DNA of 15,385 nucleotides from assembly GCA_002478145.1 (NCBI GenBank), contig DLMI01000209.1:3845-19229 (forward strand). Direction: 5' to 3'. Below are positions 5,964 through 15,186 of this stretch, in pieces (within the stretch, counting starts at the first letter, position 1; each line of letters starts with the position of its first letter). The notes beneath the pieces were generated by a model that did no database searches, was not told the origin of the DNA, and worked only from the letters and a program-made list of their open reading frames with translations. The position numbers were made by a program, and so were the translations under genes. This stretch comes from Acidobacteria bacterium UBA7540. Its GTDB lineage: Bacteria > Acidobacteriota > Terriglobia > UBA7540.

Positions 5964-7376
5964 TTACTGTGGCGTCTCGTTTGTCGCCGCAGGTGTAGGG
6001 GCCTGCTGATACATCGCACTGAGTTCCTGCCTGAGTTGCATCAACTGTCGGAGCTCTTCAAGGCTCGGCGTTGTGACGATTCTCGAAGATGGCGGAGCTG
6101 TTGTGGCCGCTTGTCTGTTTCCTGCGTCCCGGCCTGTGGCGCCGGTCCCCAGCACAATGTAGAACCTTGTGTTGCCAGGGACTGTCACCACGATGTTCTG
6201 ATTGAACGCCAGTTCATTCAACTCCTCATCGCCTGCGACCCCGACATTGTTAGCGACCCGTTCCCGGAGCAGCGCGCTCTCAGAAAGCGGGCCGTAGAAT
6301 CCGCTACTGCCCCCATTTCCGACAAGGTAAGAGGCGACTGTCCCAAGACCCGTGAATGTCCGGACCAGGAATTTAGTCCCTGTCCTCGTTCCGGACACTG
6401 ATCCCTTAAGCGGTCGAAACGCCAGGTCCACAGCTACCCCGTCCATCCTCTGCGTGGTTCCATCCGGCATTTCCAGCCTGTCGAACCTGATATCAACGTT
6501 CCCCGAGCGGTCTGCTTGACGCAACTGGCCTATCGCCTTTGCTCCCGCCGGCACCACAATCTCACCCTCACGTTCGAAGTTGTACTCGATTACCGCGACA
6601 ACCGGCTCTTTCACACCCGTACTGACCGCCGATTCCAACCGCGCTACGAGGCGGGTGCCGGGAGGCAGCAAAGTGACGAAATCGCTCTGTTCGAGGACGG
6701 CCGGCCTCATCGGGACGCCTCCGGCAGCGCCAGTCTCTGTCCCCCGCACAAACACTAGCGATGGCTTACGGAGAGCGGCCTCAGGGGATTCGTCAGGTGA
6801 GGGAGGCTGCGGTGGGCGCTGATAGCCTGGCTCCTGCGCCAAGGCGGAATCGAAATCGATCCTACTCAGCGCATACTGCGGAGTTGTTTGTTCTGCGGCG
6901 GGGGCCTTTGGCCGACCCGGCCGCGCCGTTCGCCCGATATCCTCGGGGGTCACGTCGCTCCTATTCACTGCCTGGTCGCCGCTTACCTCGGCGTTCAACA
7001 TGGGCGTTACAGATCCACTTTGGCCACTCTCCTGGCCCGGCGTTATCCTGCGCCCCAGGTCTGGCGCGCCTGCCTGTCCCAATGTTTTCTTCGCCTTTTG
7101 AGGCGAAGAGAATATTCCCAGGAAAAGCAAGAGCATAGCGAGGGCCGCACCACCCAGCACCACAAGCGACTTGTTTTTGTCCTTGCTGAGCTCGCGGCGT
7201 GTGGTTCTGGGCTGCTGGGTCTGTCGGGCCCTCTCAAACGCTTGGCGGATGATCTCGCGCCATTGAATCCCGCGCTTTCCATCCGCTGCTTCCGGTTCCG
7301 CGGCTTCCTCCACATCGGCTCGTGACTCCGCTGGCGTCGTGTGCAGCGTGTTATTTTCTTGTGACGGGCTTTCCAT
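5964..7376 (-). CDS. VirB10/TrbI-like type IV secretion channel protein
   Basis: 470 aa. Order: cytoplasmic N-terminus (1-69), one transmembrane helix (about 70-89, VVLGGAALAMLLLFLGIF), a Pro/Gln/Gly-rich periplasmic linker (90-230), then the conserved C-terminal VirB10/TrbI domain (about 235-410). The last contains LLPPGTRLVARLESAVSTG, EIVVPAGAKAIGQL and GTTQRMDGVAVD, the family's typical run, and ends near VTVPGNTRFYIVLG. A further 60-residue Gln/Ala/Pro-rich tail is extra. In known systems VirB10 spans both membranes, links inner-membrane energy to the outer-membrane core, and binds VirB9 and VirB7. ATG 7376 is set by AAGGAGG nine nt upstream. The start lies inside the VirB9-like gene (26-bp overlap), so the two are probably translationally coupled. 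Cargo (DNA or protein) cannot be told from this window. Confidence 0.88.
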   Translation of the reverse strand: MESPSQENNTLHTTPAESRADVEEAAEPEAADGKRGIQWREIIRQAFERARQTQQPRTTRRELSKDKNKSLVVLGGAALAMLLLFLGIFSSPQKAKKTLGQAGAPDLGRRITPGQESGQSGSVTPMLNAEVSGDQAVNRSDVTPEDIGRTARPGRPKAPAAEQTTPQYALSRIDFDSALAQEPGYQRPPQPPSPDESPEAALRKPSLVFVRGTETGAAGGVPMRPAVLEQSDFVTLLPPGTRLVARLESAVSTGVKEPVVAVIEYNFEREGEIVVPAGAKAIGQLRQADRSGNVDIRFDRLEMPDGTTQRMDGVAVDLAFRPLKGSVSGTRTGTKFLVRTFTGLGTVASYLVGNGGSSGFYGPLSESALLRERVANNVGVAGDEELNELAFNQNIVVTVPGNTRFYIVLGTGATGRDAGNRQAATTAPPSSRIVTTPSLEELRQLMQLRQELSAMYQQAPTPAATNETPQ

Positions 7377-8430
7377 GCGTAGAATCCTCCTTCAAGGTGT
7401 TGATGCCAAAACCGATGGGCGCCAAGGCAGGGTGATCCACGGCCCCCGCCTCAGCAATCTGCAAGAAGAGCGTCTCGTTAGATTGTTTGTAGGGGGGACG
7501 ATCGAAGACCACCACCCCGTCCGCGCGCTCTCCCGGCGCCAAACGGCGCTTGCTCAAACGAAAATTCAGTACAGGAAGCTGTTCGGCTGTCGTCCAGCGA
7601 GACCGCCGAATGACCTTTCCTGACTTGACCTTGCCTCCAAGCTGAACTTGTGGTGGCATGATCAGAATGCTGCGGTTAGTTGGATTGAGGGCAGAGAACA
7701 GCACAGTTACCCGCTCTCCGCCATCTACTACCTCGCCTACCCCGGCGCGCACACGGTCTCCGGCGGCCGTTTCTGCCGACACATGTTCGCCGTAGAGCGG
7801 TGGCAGCGGAGATCGTTCCTGCCGGGCAAGAAGTTCATCTAACCCCGTCGGTGCAGGGGCCTCCGGTGGGTCCGATGCGACGGAGGACGCTTGCTTGATG
7901 ACATCCATCGCCGCCCCGCCTGTGCTTACTGTGTCAAGGGTCGCGGGCACAGAGCCCACTGCAGTTGGGCCTACGTCGACAGTTTTCGCTACGAGCGCAG
8001 CGGGGTAATCCGGCTCGATTAGAAAGCCTTTGGCAGGTTTGTAATTGAGCAGAAGGTCCACGTTTTCAGGGTTGGTTGATTTTTGTTTTCCTCGGCTCAC
8101 CAGCAGCAAATTTGCCTCGCGCCCGCGAGTCGTTGAAATCAGCAAATTGGTCTCTGCTGGCTTGTGCGTGAGGGCTTTAATGAACACCAGTTGTGGCTCC
8201 CGGTCCGAGTGCTCGACTTGGAATAGTGTCGGGTCGCCGACGACTACTGAATTCACAGTCTCCGGCATACGGATCGCCGTCACAAAGTGTGCGGCGACTT
8301 CGACTACCGCGACCTTCCCCTCCATTTCCAGTTTGGTCAGCACCCGCGGCTTGACCTCGGGAACCTGCGCCATTGCCGATCGGAAAACGAACAAGATGCA
8401 GATTACGAAAGCCTTACTAAACGTGCTCAT
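7351..8430 (-). CDS. VirB9/TrbG-like protein with unusual C-terminal domain
   Basis: 359 aa. A signal peptide (1-21, cleavage probably after AMA) marks export. Residues about 30-115 resemble the VirB9/TrbG N-terminal domain: VTAIRMPETVNSVVVGDPTL, a VFIKAL block, and ETNLLISTTRGREANLLLV, comparable to the family's TNL-V-T-R pattern. A Pro/Ala-rich linker (about 120-215) follows. Residues about 218-340 form a second beta-rich domain (VTVLFSALNPTNRSILIMPP, LPVLNFRLSKRRLAPGERAD) that I do not recognise as the usual VirB9 C-terminal domain that inserts in the outer-membrane pore; it reads like an Ig-like or adhesion-type fold. GAGGTGA lies just upstream of ATG 8430, and the previous gene stops three nt before. 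In known systems VirB9 forms the outer-membrane core with VirB7 and VirB10. VirB9 identity is likely, given its neighbour. Confidence 0.72.
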   Translation of the reverse strand: MSTFSKAFVICILFVFRSAMAQVPEVKPRVLTKLEMEGKVAVVEVAAHFVTAIRMPETVNSVVVGDPTLFQVEHSDREPQLVFIKALTHKPAETNLLISTTRGREANLLLVSRGKQKSTNPENVDLLLNYKPAKGFLIEPDYPAALVAKTVDVGPTAVGSVPATLDTVSTGGAAMDVIKQASSVASDPPEAPAPTGLDELLARQERSPLPPLYGEHVSAETAAGDRVRAGVGEVVDGGERVTVLFSALNPTNRSILIMPPQVQLGGKVKSGKVIRRSRWTTAEQLPVLNFRLSKRRLAPGERADGVVVFDRPPYKQSNETLFLQIAEAGAVDHPALAPIGFGINTLKEDSTHGKPVTRK

Positions 8431-8433
8431 TGG

Positions 8434-10010
<1,577 letters not shown>

Positions 10011-10013
<3 letters not shown>

Positions 10014-10312
10014 TTTTTGCGGGTCGATGATTGTGAGAACCAGGACGGAAGCTACGGGCTCGTGACCGACAGCCGATGTGGTCCGACTGTTCGCCCCTGG
10101 AACATGACCCGGCGTGCCAACCTTTTTTCCCTCGGCAGATGTGAGAGCCAACTTGCCTGGCGCGACCTTTAGCAAACGCCCTGCCAGTCGGCGAGCCACT
10201 TTTTTCACCGGTCGACAGATGTGAGAACCAAAGGGCTCATCTGAGTTTCAACGAACTCCCCAGGCACCCCGCGCGCAAAATATTTTTCACGGGTCGACAA
10301 ATGTGAGAACCA
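10011..10312. repeat. Four-copy direct repeat array (part B units)
   Basis: Four units end in TGTGAGARCCA at 10032-10042, 10140-10150, 10220-10230 and 10302-10312, spaced 108, 80 and 82 bp apart. Each is preceded by a run of five or six T and a variant of GGGTCGACAGA (GGGTCGATGAT, CCTCGGCAGA, CCGGTCGACAGA, CGGGTCGACAAA). The DNA between units is only loosely similar, GC-rich and without an ORF. The second unit also has the long upstream similarity to 605-681. The array fills most of the gap between the ATPase operon and the divergent gene at 10463. Possible roles are tandem sites for a regulator of the operon, a short RNA family, or a dispersed intergenic repeat; the sequence does not decide. 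I see nothing else in 10313-10427. Confidence 0.78.
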
Positions 10313-10427
10313 CGTCCCGAACGTCCTTGCATACATTGGTTCCCGCGAGAATGTGCACTATTGAAGCCTGATCACCGTATTCGTCCTGTACCCTAGCCGC
10401 CTTCGGACCTGAGGGCGTTGCCCCCGT

Positions 10428-10456
10428 TTGACTGCCTTTTCATCTTCCCTTACAAC
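10428..10456 (+). promoter_or_regulatory. Sigma-70-type promoter giving a leaderless mRNA for the 10463 gene
   Basis: TTGACT (10428-10433; five of six to consensus), a 17-nt spacer, then TACAAC (10451-10456; four of six). The predicted transcription start, seven nt on, coincides with ATG 10463. No ribosome binding site precedes that ATG. The promoter would overlap the alternative TTG start at 10418, arguing against it. Confidence 0.5.
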
Positions 10457-10462
10457 CAAGCC

Positions 10463-11377
10463 ATGATAGATATAGCGCTGCGAGCGGAGCTAAAGAATGC
10501 GCTCATCAAACAGGAACTTCCTGGCGCTGGCTGGAGCTATGGTCTAGCGCCAACTCAGGCTGCCCTCGAGCCGACGTGTCTCGCTCTCCTGGCTCTACGA
10601 TGGGATTCCAGTCCTGCCCACGCCCTCGGCCTTGAGTTTTTGCTCGGAATGCAGAATCCAAACGGAAGCTGGCCAGCTTTCAGGGGTGACGACTGCGAGG
10701 GTTCAGGTCTAACGGCCTTGGCCGTGATCGCGCTCATCAACAACGGCGAGATGGCACTTCAAACAGAGCGCGGAGTCGAATGGCTGCTGAGATTGAAAGG
10801 AAGAGAATCACACTGGCTTTGGAGATGGAAGTTTGAGACCACGGATACTCACGTCCGCTTTGACCCCAACAAGTTCGGCTGGCCCTGGCTACCTGGCACT
10901 TGCAGTTGGGTTATCCCTACGGCTCTGTCAATCATTGCTTTGAAGCAGGGATTCGTGTGCTGCAAGCCAGAGCAGGTCAGCTTCCGAATCCGGCGCGGCA
11001 AGGAGATGCTGCAAGATCGCGTCTGCCCCGGCGGAGGCTGGAATGCCGGAAACGGTGTGGTTTACGGAGTTCCTCTGGCGCCACATCTGGATGCCACGGC
11101 CGTCGCCTTGCTCGCCCTGGGCGGAGAACAGAGCAACGGCGCCATAGCCTCCGGTCTTGATTGGCTCGAGCGCAGGGCGGGGACTTGCTCCGCGCCTTGG
11201 AGCTTGGCCTGGTCCATCCTGGCTCTTGATGCCTACGGCCGTCCCGTTGAGGGTTTGCTTGCTCGCCTCTGCACTCCCAGCGATAAAGGCTTCCTCGCGG
11301 ATTCTGCCACCCTGGCCGCTGTGATCCTGGCCATTGATTGCCTGGTCGAAGGCAACGTTTTCAAGGTGATCGCATGA
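10463..11377 (+). CDS. Prenyltransferase/squalene-oxidase-repeat protein
   Basis: 304 aa from ATG 10463, chosen because a well-spaced promoter ends there. The protein is built of alpha-alpha hairpin repeats typical of the squalene cyclase/prenyltransferase alpha-toroid. It has TCLALLALRW, a QW-like turn QNPNGSWP (65-72), SGLTALAVIALI, CSWVIPTALSIIAL, PGGGWNAGN (189-197), LDATAVALLALG, and WSLAWSILALDAYG. It is about half the length of a true squalene-hopene cyclase and has no DXDD acid motif, so cyclisation is unlikely; a toroid that binds a hydrophobic or peptide ligand is as plausible. No signal peptide, so cytoplasmic. The stop overlaps the start of the DUF362 gene (ATGA), so the two are translated together and probably act together. 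The fold family is confident; the function is unknown. Confidence 0.82.
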   Translation: MIDIALRAELKNALIKQELPGAGWSYGLAPTQAALEPTCLALLALRWDSSPAHALGLEFLLGMQNPNGSWPAFRGDDCEGSGLTALAVIALINNGEMALQTERGVEWLLRLKGRESHWLWRWKFETTDTHVRFDPNKFGWPWLPGTCSWVIPTALSIIALKQGFVCCKPEQVSFRIRRGKEMLQDRVCPGGGWNAGNGVVYGVPLAPHLDATAVALLALGGEQSNGAIASGLDWLERRAGTCSAPWSLAWSILALDAYGRPVEGLLARLCTPSDKGFLADSATLAAVILAIDCLVEGNVFKVIA

Positions 11378-12351
11378 CAAGAAGAAGCTTGCTAGCCGGT
11401 TCTGTCGGACTTGCAGCGGGAGCCGCGACTGCCGCTCCCTTTCTCCTGCCCAAATACGACCGAGTCCGGCGACCCGCCCGTTCACGCGTCGCCATCGTGC
11501 GAGCGGACGAGTATTCGGAACGGCTTGAATGGACCTTGATGAGCGCCTTCCGGTTATTTGATCTCAATATCGGTGGAAAGTCGGTTCTCCTAAAGCCGAA
11601 TCTCGTGGACTTCGTGCCGGGAGTTAACGTCAACACCCACCCCGTTCTAGTCACTGCCGCCGCGGAGTGCTTCAGGCGGCTTGGTGCTCTCTCTGTCACC
11701 GTCGCTGAAGGCCCGGGGCACCAGAGGGACACACAACTTGTACTTTTTGAAAGTGGGTTCCAAGACGAACTCGCCAAACAGCATATTCCCTTTGTTGATC
11801 TGAACCGAGATGAGCTGGTTAAGATCAAGCTCTGCGCAAACTACACTGGCCTGGGCCATCTTTTTCTCCCACGCACAGTGCTCAGCCATGACTTCGTCGT
11901 TTCCATGCCCAAGGTGAAAACCCATCACTGGTCGGGTGTCACGCTAAGCATGAAGAACATGTTTGGTGTTGTCCCAGGCACAAAGTACGGCTGGCCCAAG
12001 AACATCCTGCACTGGAGCGGAATCCAGCAGAGTATCCTCGACGTTTGTGCGACGGTGCCGATTCATTTCGTCATCGCTGATGGCATCGTGGCGATGGAAG
12101 GAAACGGTCCTCTTGCCGGGACCTCCCGGCCGCTCCACAGCATTGTGCTTTCAGATGATCCCGTAGCCGCGGATGCAACGTGCGCTAGGCTCATGGGATT
12201 TAAGCCAGAAAGAATTCCCCACATCCGCGAAGCCGCGAAATTCCTGGGCAACGCGTCTACTGAATTGATCGACCAGCTTGCGGGCCGGGTCGCGGCGCCA
12301 GACATACCATTCAAGGTCGTGCCGGAGTTTGAGCACCTGCGTGCCAGCTAA
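11374..12351 (+). CDS. Tat-exported DUF362 protein
   Basis: 325 aa from ATG 11374, which overlaps the upstream stop by four nt and has AAGGTGA five nt before. A frame upstream to 11338 is only the reading of the previous gene. The N-terminus TRRSLLAGSVGLAAGAATAA is a twin-arginine signal, implying a folded, often cofactor-bearing, protein outside the cytoplasmic membrane. The body has DUF362 landmarks: GKSVLLKPNLVD (68-79), NTHPVLVTAAAE, VVSMPKVKTHHWSGVTLSMK (175-194) followed by NMFG, and IADGIVAMEGNGP (234-246). There is no Cys-rich [4Fe-4S] ferredoxin module, which some DUF362 proteins carry. The biochemical role of the family is not established. It forms a two-gene unit with the alpha-toroid protein. 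Confidence 0.88.
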   Translation: MTRRSLLAGSVGLAAGAATAAPFLLPKYDRVRRPARSRVAIVRADEYSERLEWTLMSAFRLFDLNIGGKSVLLKPNLVDFVPGVNVNTHPVLVTAAAECFRRLGALSVTVAEGPGHQRDTQLVLFESGFQDELAKQHIPFVDLNRDELVKIKLCANYTGLGHLFLPRTVLSHDFVVSMPKVKTHHWSGVTLSMKNMFGVVPGTKYGWPKNILHWSGIQQSILDVCATVPIHFVIADGIVAMEGNGPLAGTSRPLHSIVLSDDPVAADATCARLMGFKPERIPHIREAAKFLGNASTELIDQLAGRVAAPDIPFKVVPEFEHLRAS

Positions 12352-12406
12352 TCCCCGTCGTGTTTGGGCACCTGAACCACCAAAGCTTTTCCTGAGTTAA
12401 AATACC

Positions 12407-12470
12407 AAGAACTCGAAAGCGAGCTCTTCGATCCTTAAGAGCGCAGGGCTGCGGGCGGTCCGGCCTTTTT
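12407..12470 (+). terminator. Hairpin and T-run between DUF362 and methyltransferase genes
   Basis: AAGAACTCG (12407-12415), loop AAAG, then CGAGCTCTT (12420-12428) form a nine-bp stem with one A-C mismatch, but no T run follows directly. A separate GC-rich stretch ends in five T at 12466-12470, 33 nt before the next ATG. Together they may end the DUF362 transcript; neither alone is a convincing intrinsic terminator. Confidence 0.33.
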
Positions 12471-12503
12471 GGATTGACACAACCCGCCTTCGAAGGGGGA
12501 ACG

Positions 12504-13103
12504 ATGGCAGAAGAAAACCGTTTCAAGGAAAGATATCAAGCAGGCGACACCCCTTGGGATATTGGCAAACCTGACTCCAACCTTATTCAGAATGTAACCA
12601 CGATGCCCATAAGACCCTGTAAAGCATTGGAGATTGGCTGCGGAACCGGCAATAACGCAATCTGGCTTTCCCAACAAAACTTCCATGTCTTAGGAATTGA
12701 CACTTCAGAGATCGCAATTGAGAAGGCCAAGGAGAAAGCTTCGAAGGCCAATACCAAATGTGCCTTTATGGTAAGTGACATCCTCACAAGCCACGTTGAA
12801 GGGGCGCCATTTGGCTTTGCATTTGATCGAGGATGTTTTCATACGTTAAGTTCGGACAAAGAACGGAAAAAGTTTGCCGAAAACGTAAATGGCCATTTGG
12901 AAAAAGATGGCCTGTGGCTGAGCCTTCTAGGCAACGCCGATGAACAACGTGTTGGCCCCGGTCCGCCACAGCGGTCTGCAAGAGATATTGTCAACGCGGT
13001 CGAGCCCTACTTCGAAATCCTTTCGCTCGTTTCAGGCTCTTTGGGATCTAACCGCCCCAACCCGCCGAAAGCCTGGGTTTGCCTGATGCGGAAAAGGCGT
13101 TAA
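12504..13103 (+). CDS. Class I SAM-dependent methyltransferase (TPMT/TehB-like)
   Basis: 199 aa from ATG 12504, preceded by GAAGGGGG at 12492-12499; an in-frame TTG at 12474 lacks such a site. The N-terminal RYQAGDTPWDIGKPDSNL (10-27) resembles the start of thiopurine/thiol-type methyltransferases. Motif I is ALEIGCGTGNNAIWL (41-55), the acidic ribose-binding residue is Asp66 in VLGIDTSE, and SDIL (91-94) and AFDRGCFHTL (106-115) are as in small-molecule methyltransferases of this group. It transfers a methyl group from SAM, probably to a small thiol, metalloid or similar compound; the substrate cannot be told. The gene is less GC-rich and more Lys/Asn-rich than its neighbours, which suggests separate origin. 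The next gene starts six nt after its stop. Confidence 0.88.
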   Translation: MAEENRFKERYQAGDTPWDIGKPDSNLIQNVTTMPIRPCKALEIGCGTGNNAIWLSQQNFHVLGIDTSEIAIEKAKEKASKANTKCAFMVSDILTSHVEGAPFGFAFDRGCFHTLSSDKERKKFAENVNGHLEKDGLWLSLLGNADEQRVGPGPPQRSARDIVNAVEPYFEILSLVSGSLGSNRPNPPKAWVCLMRKRR

Positions 13104-13109
13104 TCAATA

Positions 13110-14117
13110 ATGGTGGACAGCCCGAAACAGCGAACGGTGCGAACCAGTAAGGTGGAGACATGTGTGTCAGAGATGGCTCGCCGGGAAGCTGACCGGCAGG
13201 CAAGGCGAATCCCGTGGCAACGCCTTCTGGAAGCGAGACAGCAATACGTCGAGTGGAACGCCTTCAGCCTGTGGGCGCGCGCAATCGCCGAAGCAGAGGG
13301 CGAGGTTCCCACGTGGCTTGCGAAAGTTCTCGAGGAGCACTGCCCTGGGCTGCTTGAATCTGAGCGAACATCCGAGATAACGCACCGGGACCCGCCCCTC
13401 TACAGGCGAATATTGGAATGGTTCGAGAGCAATGTGTTCGCCCAAGCCAAGGGCGAAGGTTGGCTGCGGGCAGTCACCTTCTACGCGATCCGAGATCCTG
13501 CCTTCGTGCGGGACTGCGCCTATTCGCAGCACTGCGAGGTGCAATGGAAACGGCAGCGCCCTTCAGCTTACCCACCATTCGAGGAGTGGAGAAGAGCCTC
13601 CGCGCGGCTCGCTGACGAAGCTCTCGACGCATTCGAGATGAAGGAAGATAAACGTCAGATTATCAAGGTCTCCAGGATGGTTGGTCCTGAGCGTTTCGCG
13701 GCAGCAGTGGCAGAATACATGGAGTGGGAAGCTTTCACTTACTGGTTGCGGTCTTTGTTGGAGTCAGATGCCAAATTCCCTGACGCCGTCGTAAGGGAGT
13801 TGCAACGCCGCTGTCCAGGTTTTCTTGAATGCGACGAAGAACTTCGCAACACGCTCTCTCCGGAGGATTACACCAGAAGGTGGAAAGCCCTTCTTGAGTG
13901 GGGCGAGAATCGGTTTTTCAGCACGATGCGGCAAGAAGGCTGGTTCGACGTGGTCGTGTATGAGGCGCGAGCGCATCCGCGAAGCGTCCGAACCGTAGAC
14001 TACTGGGTGTTTTACTGGGCCGAGCATTGGTCAAGTCATCCCTTCGAAGCTTACCCTTCCTTCCAAGAATGGCGCCGTGCGGCTGACAACTTTGTCATTG
14101 GGTCAGGCGGCAAATGA
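13110..14117 (+). CDS. Unrecognised protein of two tandem ~130-residue repeats
   Basis: 335 aa from ATG 13110, six nt after the methyltransferase stop. There is no good ribosome site there; translation may be coupled, or start at GTG 13164 (GGTGGAG six nt upstream) or ATG 13173. Residues about 38-166 and 195-326 are clearly homologous: YVEWNAFSLWAR/YMEWEAFTYWLR, CPGLLE/CPGFLE, ILEWFESNVF/LLEWGENRFF, GEGWLRAVTFYA/QEGWFDVVVYEA, YPPFEEWRRAS/YPSFQEWRRAA. Each repeat is helical and rich in Trp, Glu and Arg, with no catalytic motif, signal or membrane segment. I do not recognise the family. Its 3' end overlaps the 3' end of the convergent DNA-binding gene by 67 bp. Tandem duplication inside one protein suggests a scaffold or binding role, but that is a guess. 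Confidence 0.85.
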   Translation: MVDSPKQRTVRTSKVETCVSEMARREADRQARRIPWQRLLEARQQYVEWNAFSLWARAIAEAEGEVPTWLAKVLEEHCPGLLESERTSEITHRDPPLYRRILEWFESNVFAQAKGEGWLRAVTFYAIRDPAFVRDCAYSQHCEVQWKRQRPSAYPPFEEWRRASARLADEALDAFEMKEDKRQIIKVSRMVGPERFAAAVAEYMEWEAFTYWLRSLLESDAKFPDAVVRELQRRCPGFLECDEELRNTLSPEDYTRRWKALLEWGENRFFSTMRQEGWFDVVVYEARAHPRSVRTVDYWVFYWAEHWSSHPFEAYPSFQEWRRAADNFVIGSGGK

Positions 14118-14914
14118 GCCACCGGCGGATGCCCGTGACTCCCTGGCGCTTGCAGGCCCTTATTCAAACTGCTTTTTCGAGCACATGCCTCGATGTGCCG
14201 CCCATGGGCATTGCCACGTGTTTTACGGCCACACCAAGCGCACACGCCTACATTCTGAAGATGTTTGAGGGTCCCGTTTCCATTCTTCGGCTGCTTCTGA
14301 GCCGGGACGAAACCTGCATCATCTTTCAGCCAGCGTTGCATCTCCCTATCGAGTGCGTCGAAGTTTATTTCTGACGCGTGCTTACGACAGAACTCCTCTA
14401 ATGATTCGTGAGTGATCCGCCCGTCGCGGCGCTCCAGGAACCCGGCTGCCTCCCAGCGGCGTACCGTTCTCGGGCTCACGCGCAAGTCCCTCGCCAACTC
14501 CTCCTGCGTGTAGTTGTCACCGACCCTGGAACTCTCGCCCAATTTTGCGAACCTCCACCGTACTGTCGCCTCGCTTCGGTGGAGCAAGCGAGCAATCGTC
14601 TTTACCGATTGCTCTTGCGCGAAATCGAGCAACAACGCATCGTCCGCAGCCGACCAGGGCGGACGTTCTCGGACATACTTTTGATCAAAACCGAGTTCTT
14701 TCGCTCGTTCCCAGACATTGTGGCTGCGCCACTTGGGATGCAAACTCTGAATCTTGTTGATCGCCTCCCGAGCCCCGGACCAGCCTCGTGCGTACCCCTC
14801 ACGTATGATCGCATCCAGTTCCGGGCTCCAGACGACCGGATCCCGCTTGGAATCCGTCACCGCTGCGGCCCCACTCAGACCGTGGTCTTCATTCCCATTT
14901 CCTTGGCCTTTCAT
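14051..14914 (-). CDS. Multi-domain DNA-binding protein (SANT/HTH plus zinc knuckle)
   Basis: 287 aa. Residues about 27-75 (WSPELDAIIREGY...NVWERAKELG) and 85-127 (PPWSAADDALLLDFAQEQSV...SEATVRWRFAKLG) look like two Myb/SANT-type helical units. Residues about 134-181 are a MerR/HTH-17-like helix-turn-helix (YTQEELARDLRVSPRTVRRW, then EAAGFLERR). Residues 225-244 carry CX2C-X11-HX3C (C225, C228, H240, C244), a probable zinc-binding knuckle; the tail is Pro/His-rich. It most likely binds DNA as a regulator or a mobile-element accessory protein; its target is unknown. ATG 14914 overlaps, as ATGA, the stop of a possible small upstream ORF. Its last 67 bp lie opposite the end of the convergent repeat-protein gene. 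Confidence 0.83.
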   Translation of the reverse strand: MKGQGNGNEDHGLSGAAAVTDSKRDPVVWSPELDAIIREGYARGWSGAREAINKIQSLHPKWRSHNVWERAKELGFDQKYVRERPPWSAADDALLLDFAQEQSVKTIARLLHRSEATVRWRFAKLGESSRVGDNYTQEELARDLRVSPRTVRRWEAAGFLERRDGRITHESLEEFCRKHASEINFDALDREMQRWLKDDAGFVPAQKQPKNGNGTLKHLQNVGVCAWCGRKTRGNAHGRHIEACARKSSLNKGLQAPGSHGHPPVAHLPPDPMTKLSAARRHSWKEG

Positions 14915-15000
14915 ACGACCTGCCCTTCCGCAAGCGCTCTCTTCATTGCCCGTCGTCCAACAAATACTCTCGGGTCAGTGAGTGAGCTCCAACCACTCAT
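14911..15000 (-). CDS. Possible 29-residue ORF overlapping the DNA-binding gene start
   Basis: ATG 15000 to TGA 14913-14911, reading MSGWSSLTDPRVFVGRRAMK then RALAEGQVV. The stop overlaps the next ATG (ATGA), the same pattern as other coupled genes here. There is no clear ribosome binding site within 15 nt of the ATG, and the frame stays open further upstream without convincing protein sequence. It could be a leader ORF coupling translation of the DNA-binding protein, or chance. I see nothing else supported in 15001-15170. Confidence 0.22.
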   Translation of the reverse strand: MSGWSSLTDPRVFVGRRAMKRALAEGQVV

Positions 15001-15186
15001 CGCGGGGCGCCTGTTACGACCGCTTCCCTCGGCGGAGGCGGCTGGCAAGGTTGGTGTGCAGCGCGTTTTCAGGGACTGTCGTGCAAGCTGCGATGGTAAA
15101 TGCGACCCTGTGCAAGCGCTTTGGTACTGAAGTGTCAGGCGACTGCATTTCCATGTGCGCACCGCCCCATATTGAGGGAGGCCGAA

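Noticed and set aside
6516..7325. Plus-strand ORFs opposite the VirB10-like gene
   Set aside because: Arg/His/Pro-rich shadow frames caused by GC-rich codon use on the minus strand.
10463..11377. Calling this a squalene-hopene cyclase
   Set aside because: It has the repeat fold but is about half the length and lacks the DXDD motif needed for cyclisation.
10928..11485. 185-codon minus-strand ORF across the toroid and DUF362 genes
   Set aside because: Antisense to two well-supported genes joined by an ATGA overlap.
14408..15130. 240-codon plus-strand ORF opposite the DNA-binding gene
   Set aside because: The minus strand has recognisable SANT/HTH and zinc motifs; the plus reading is Pro/Arg/Ser-rich with no motif and no ribosome site.
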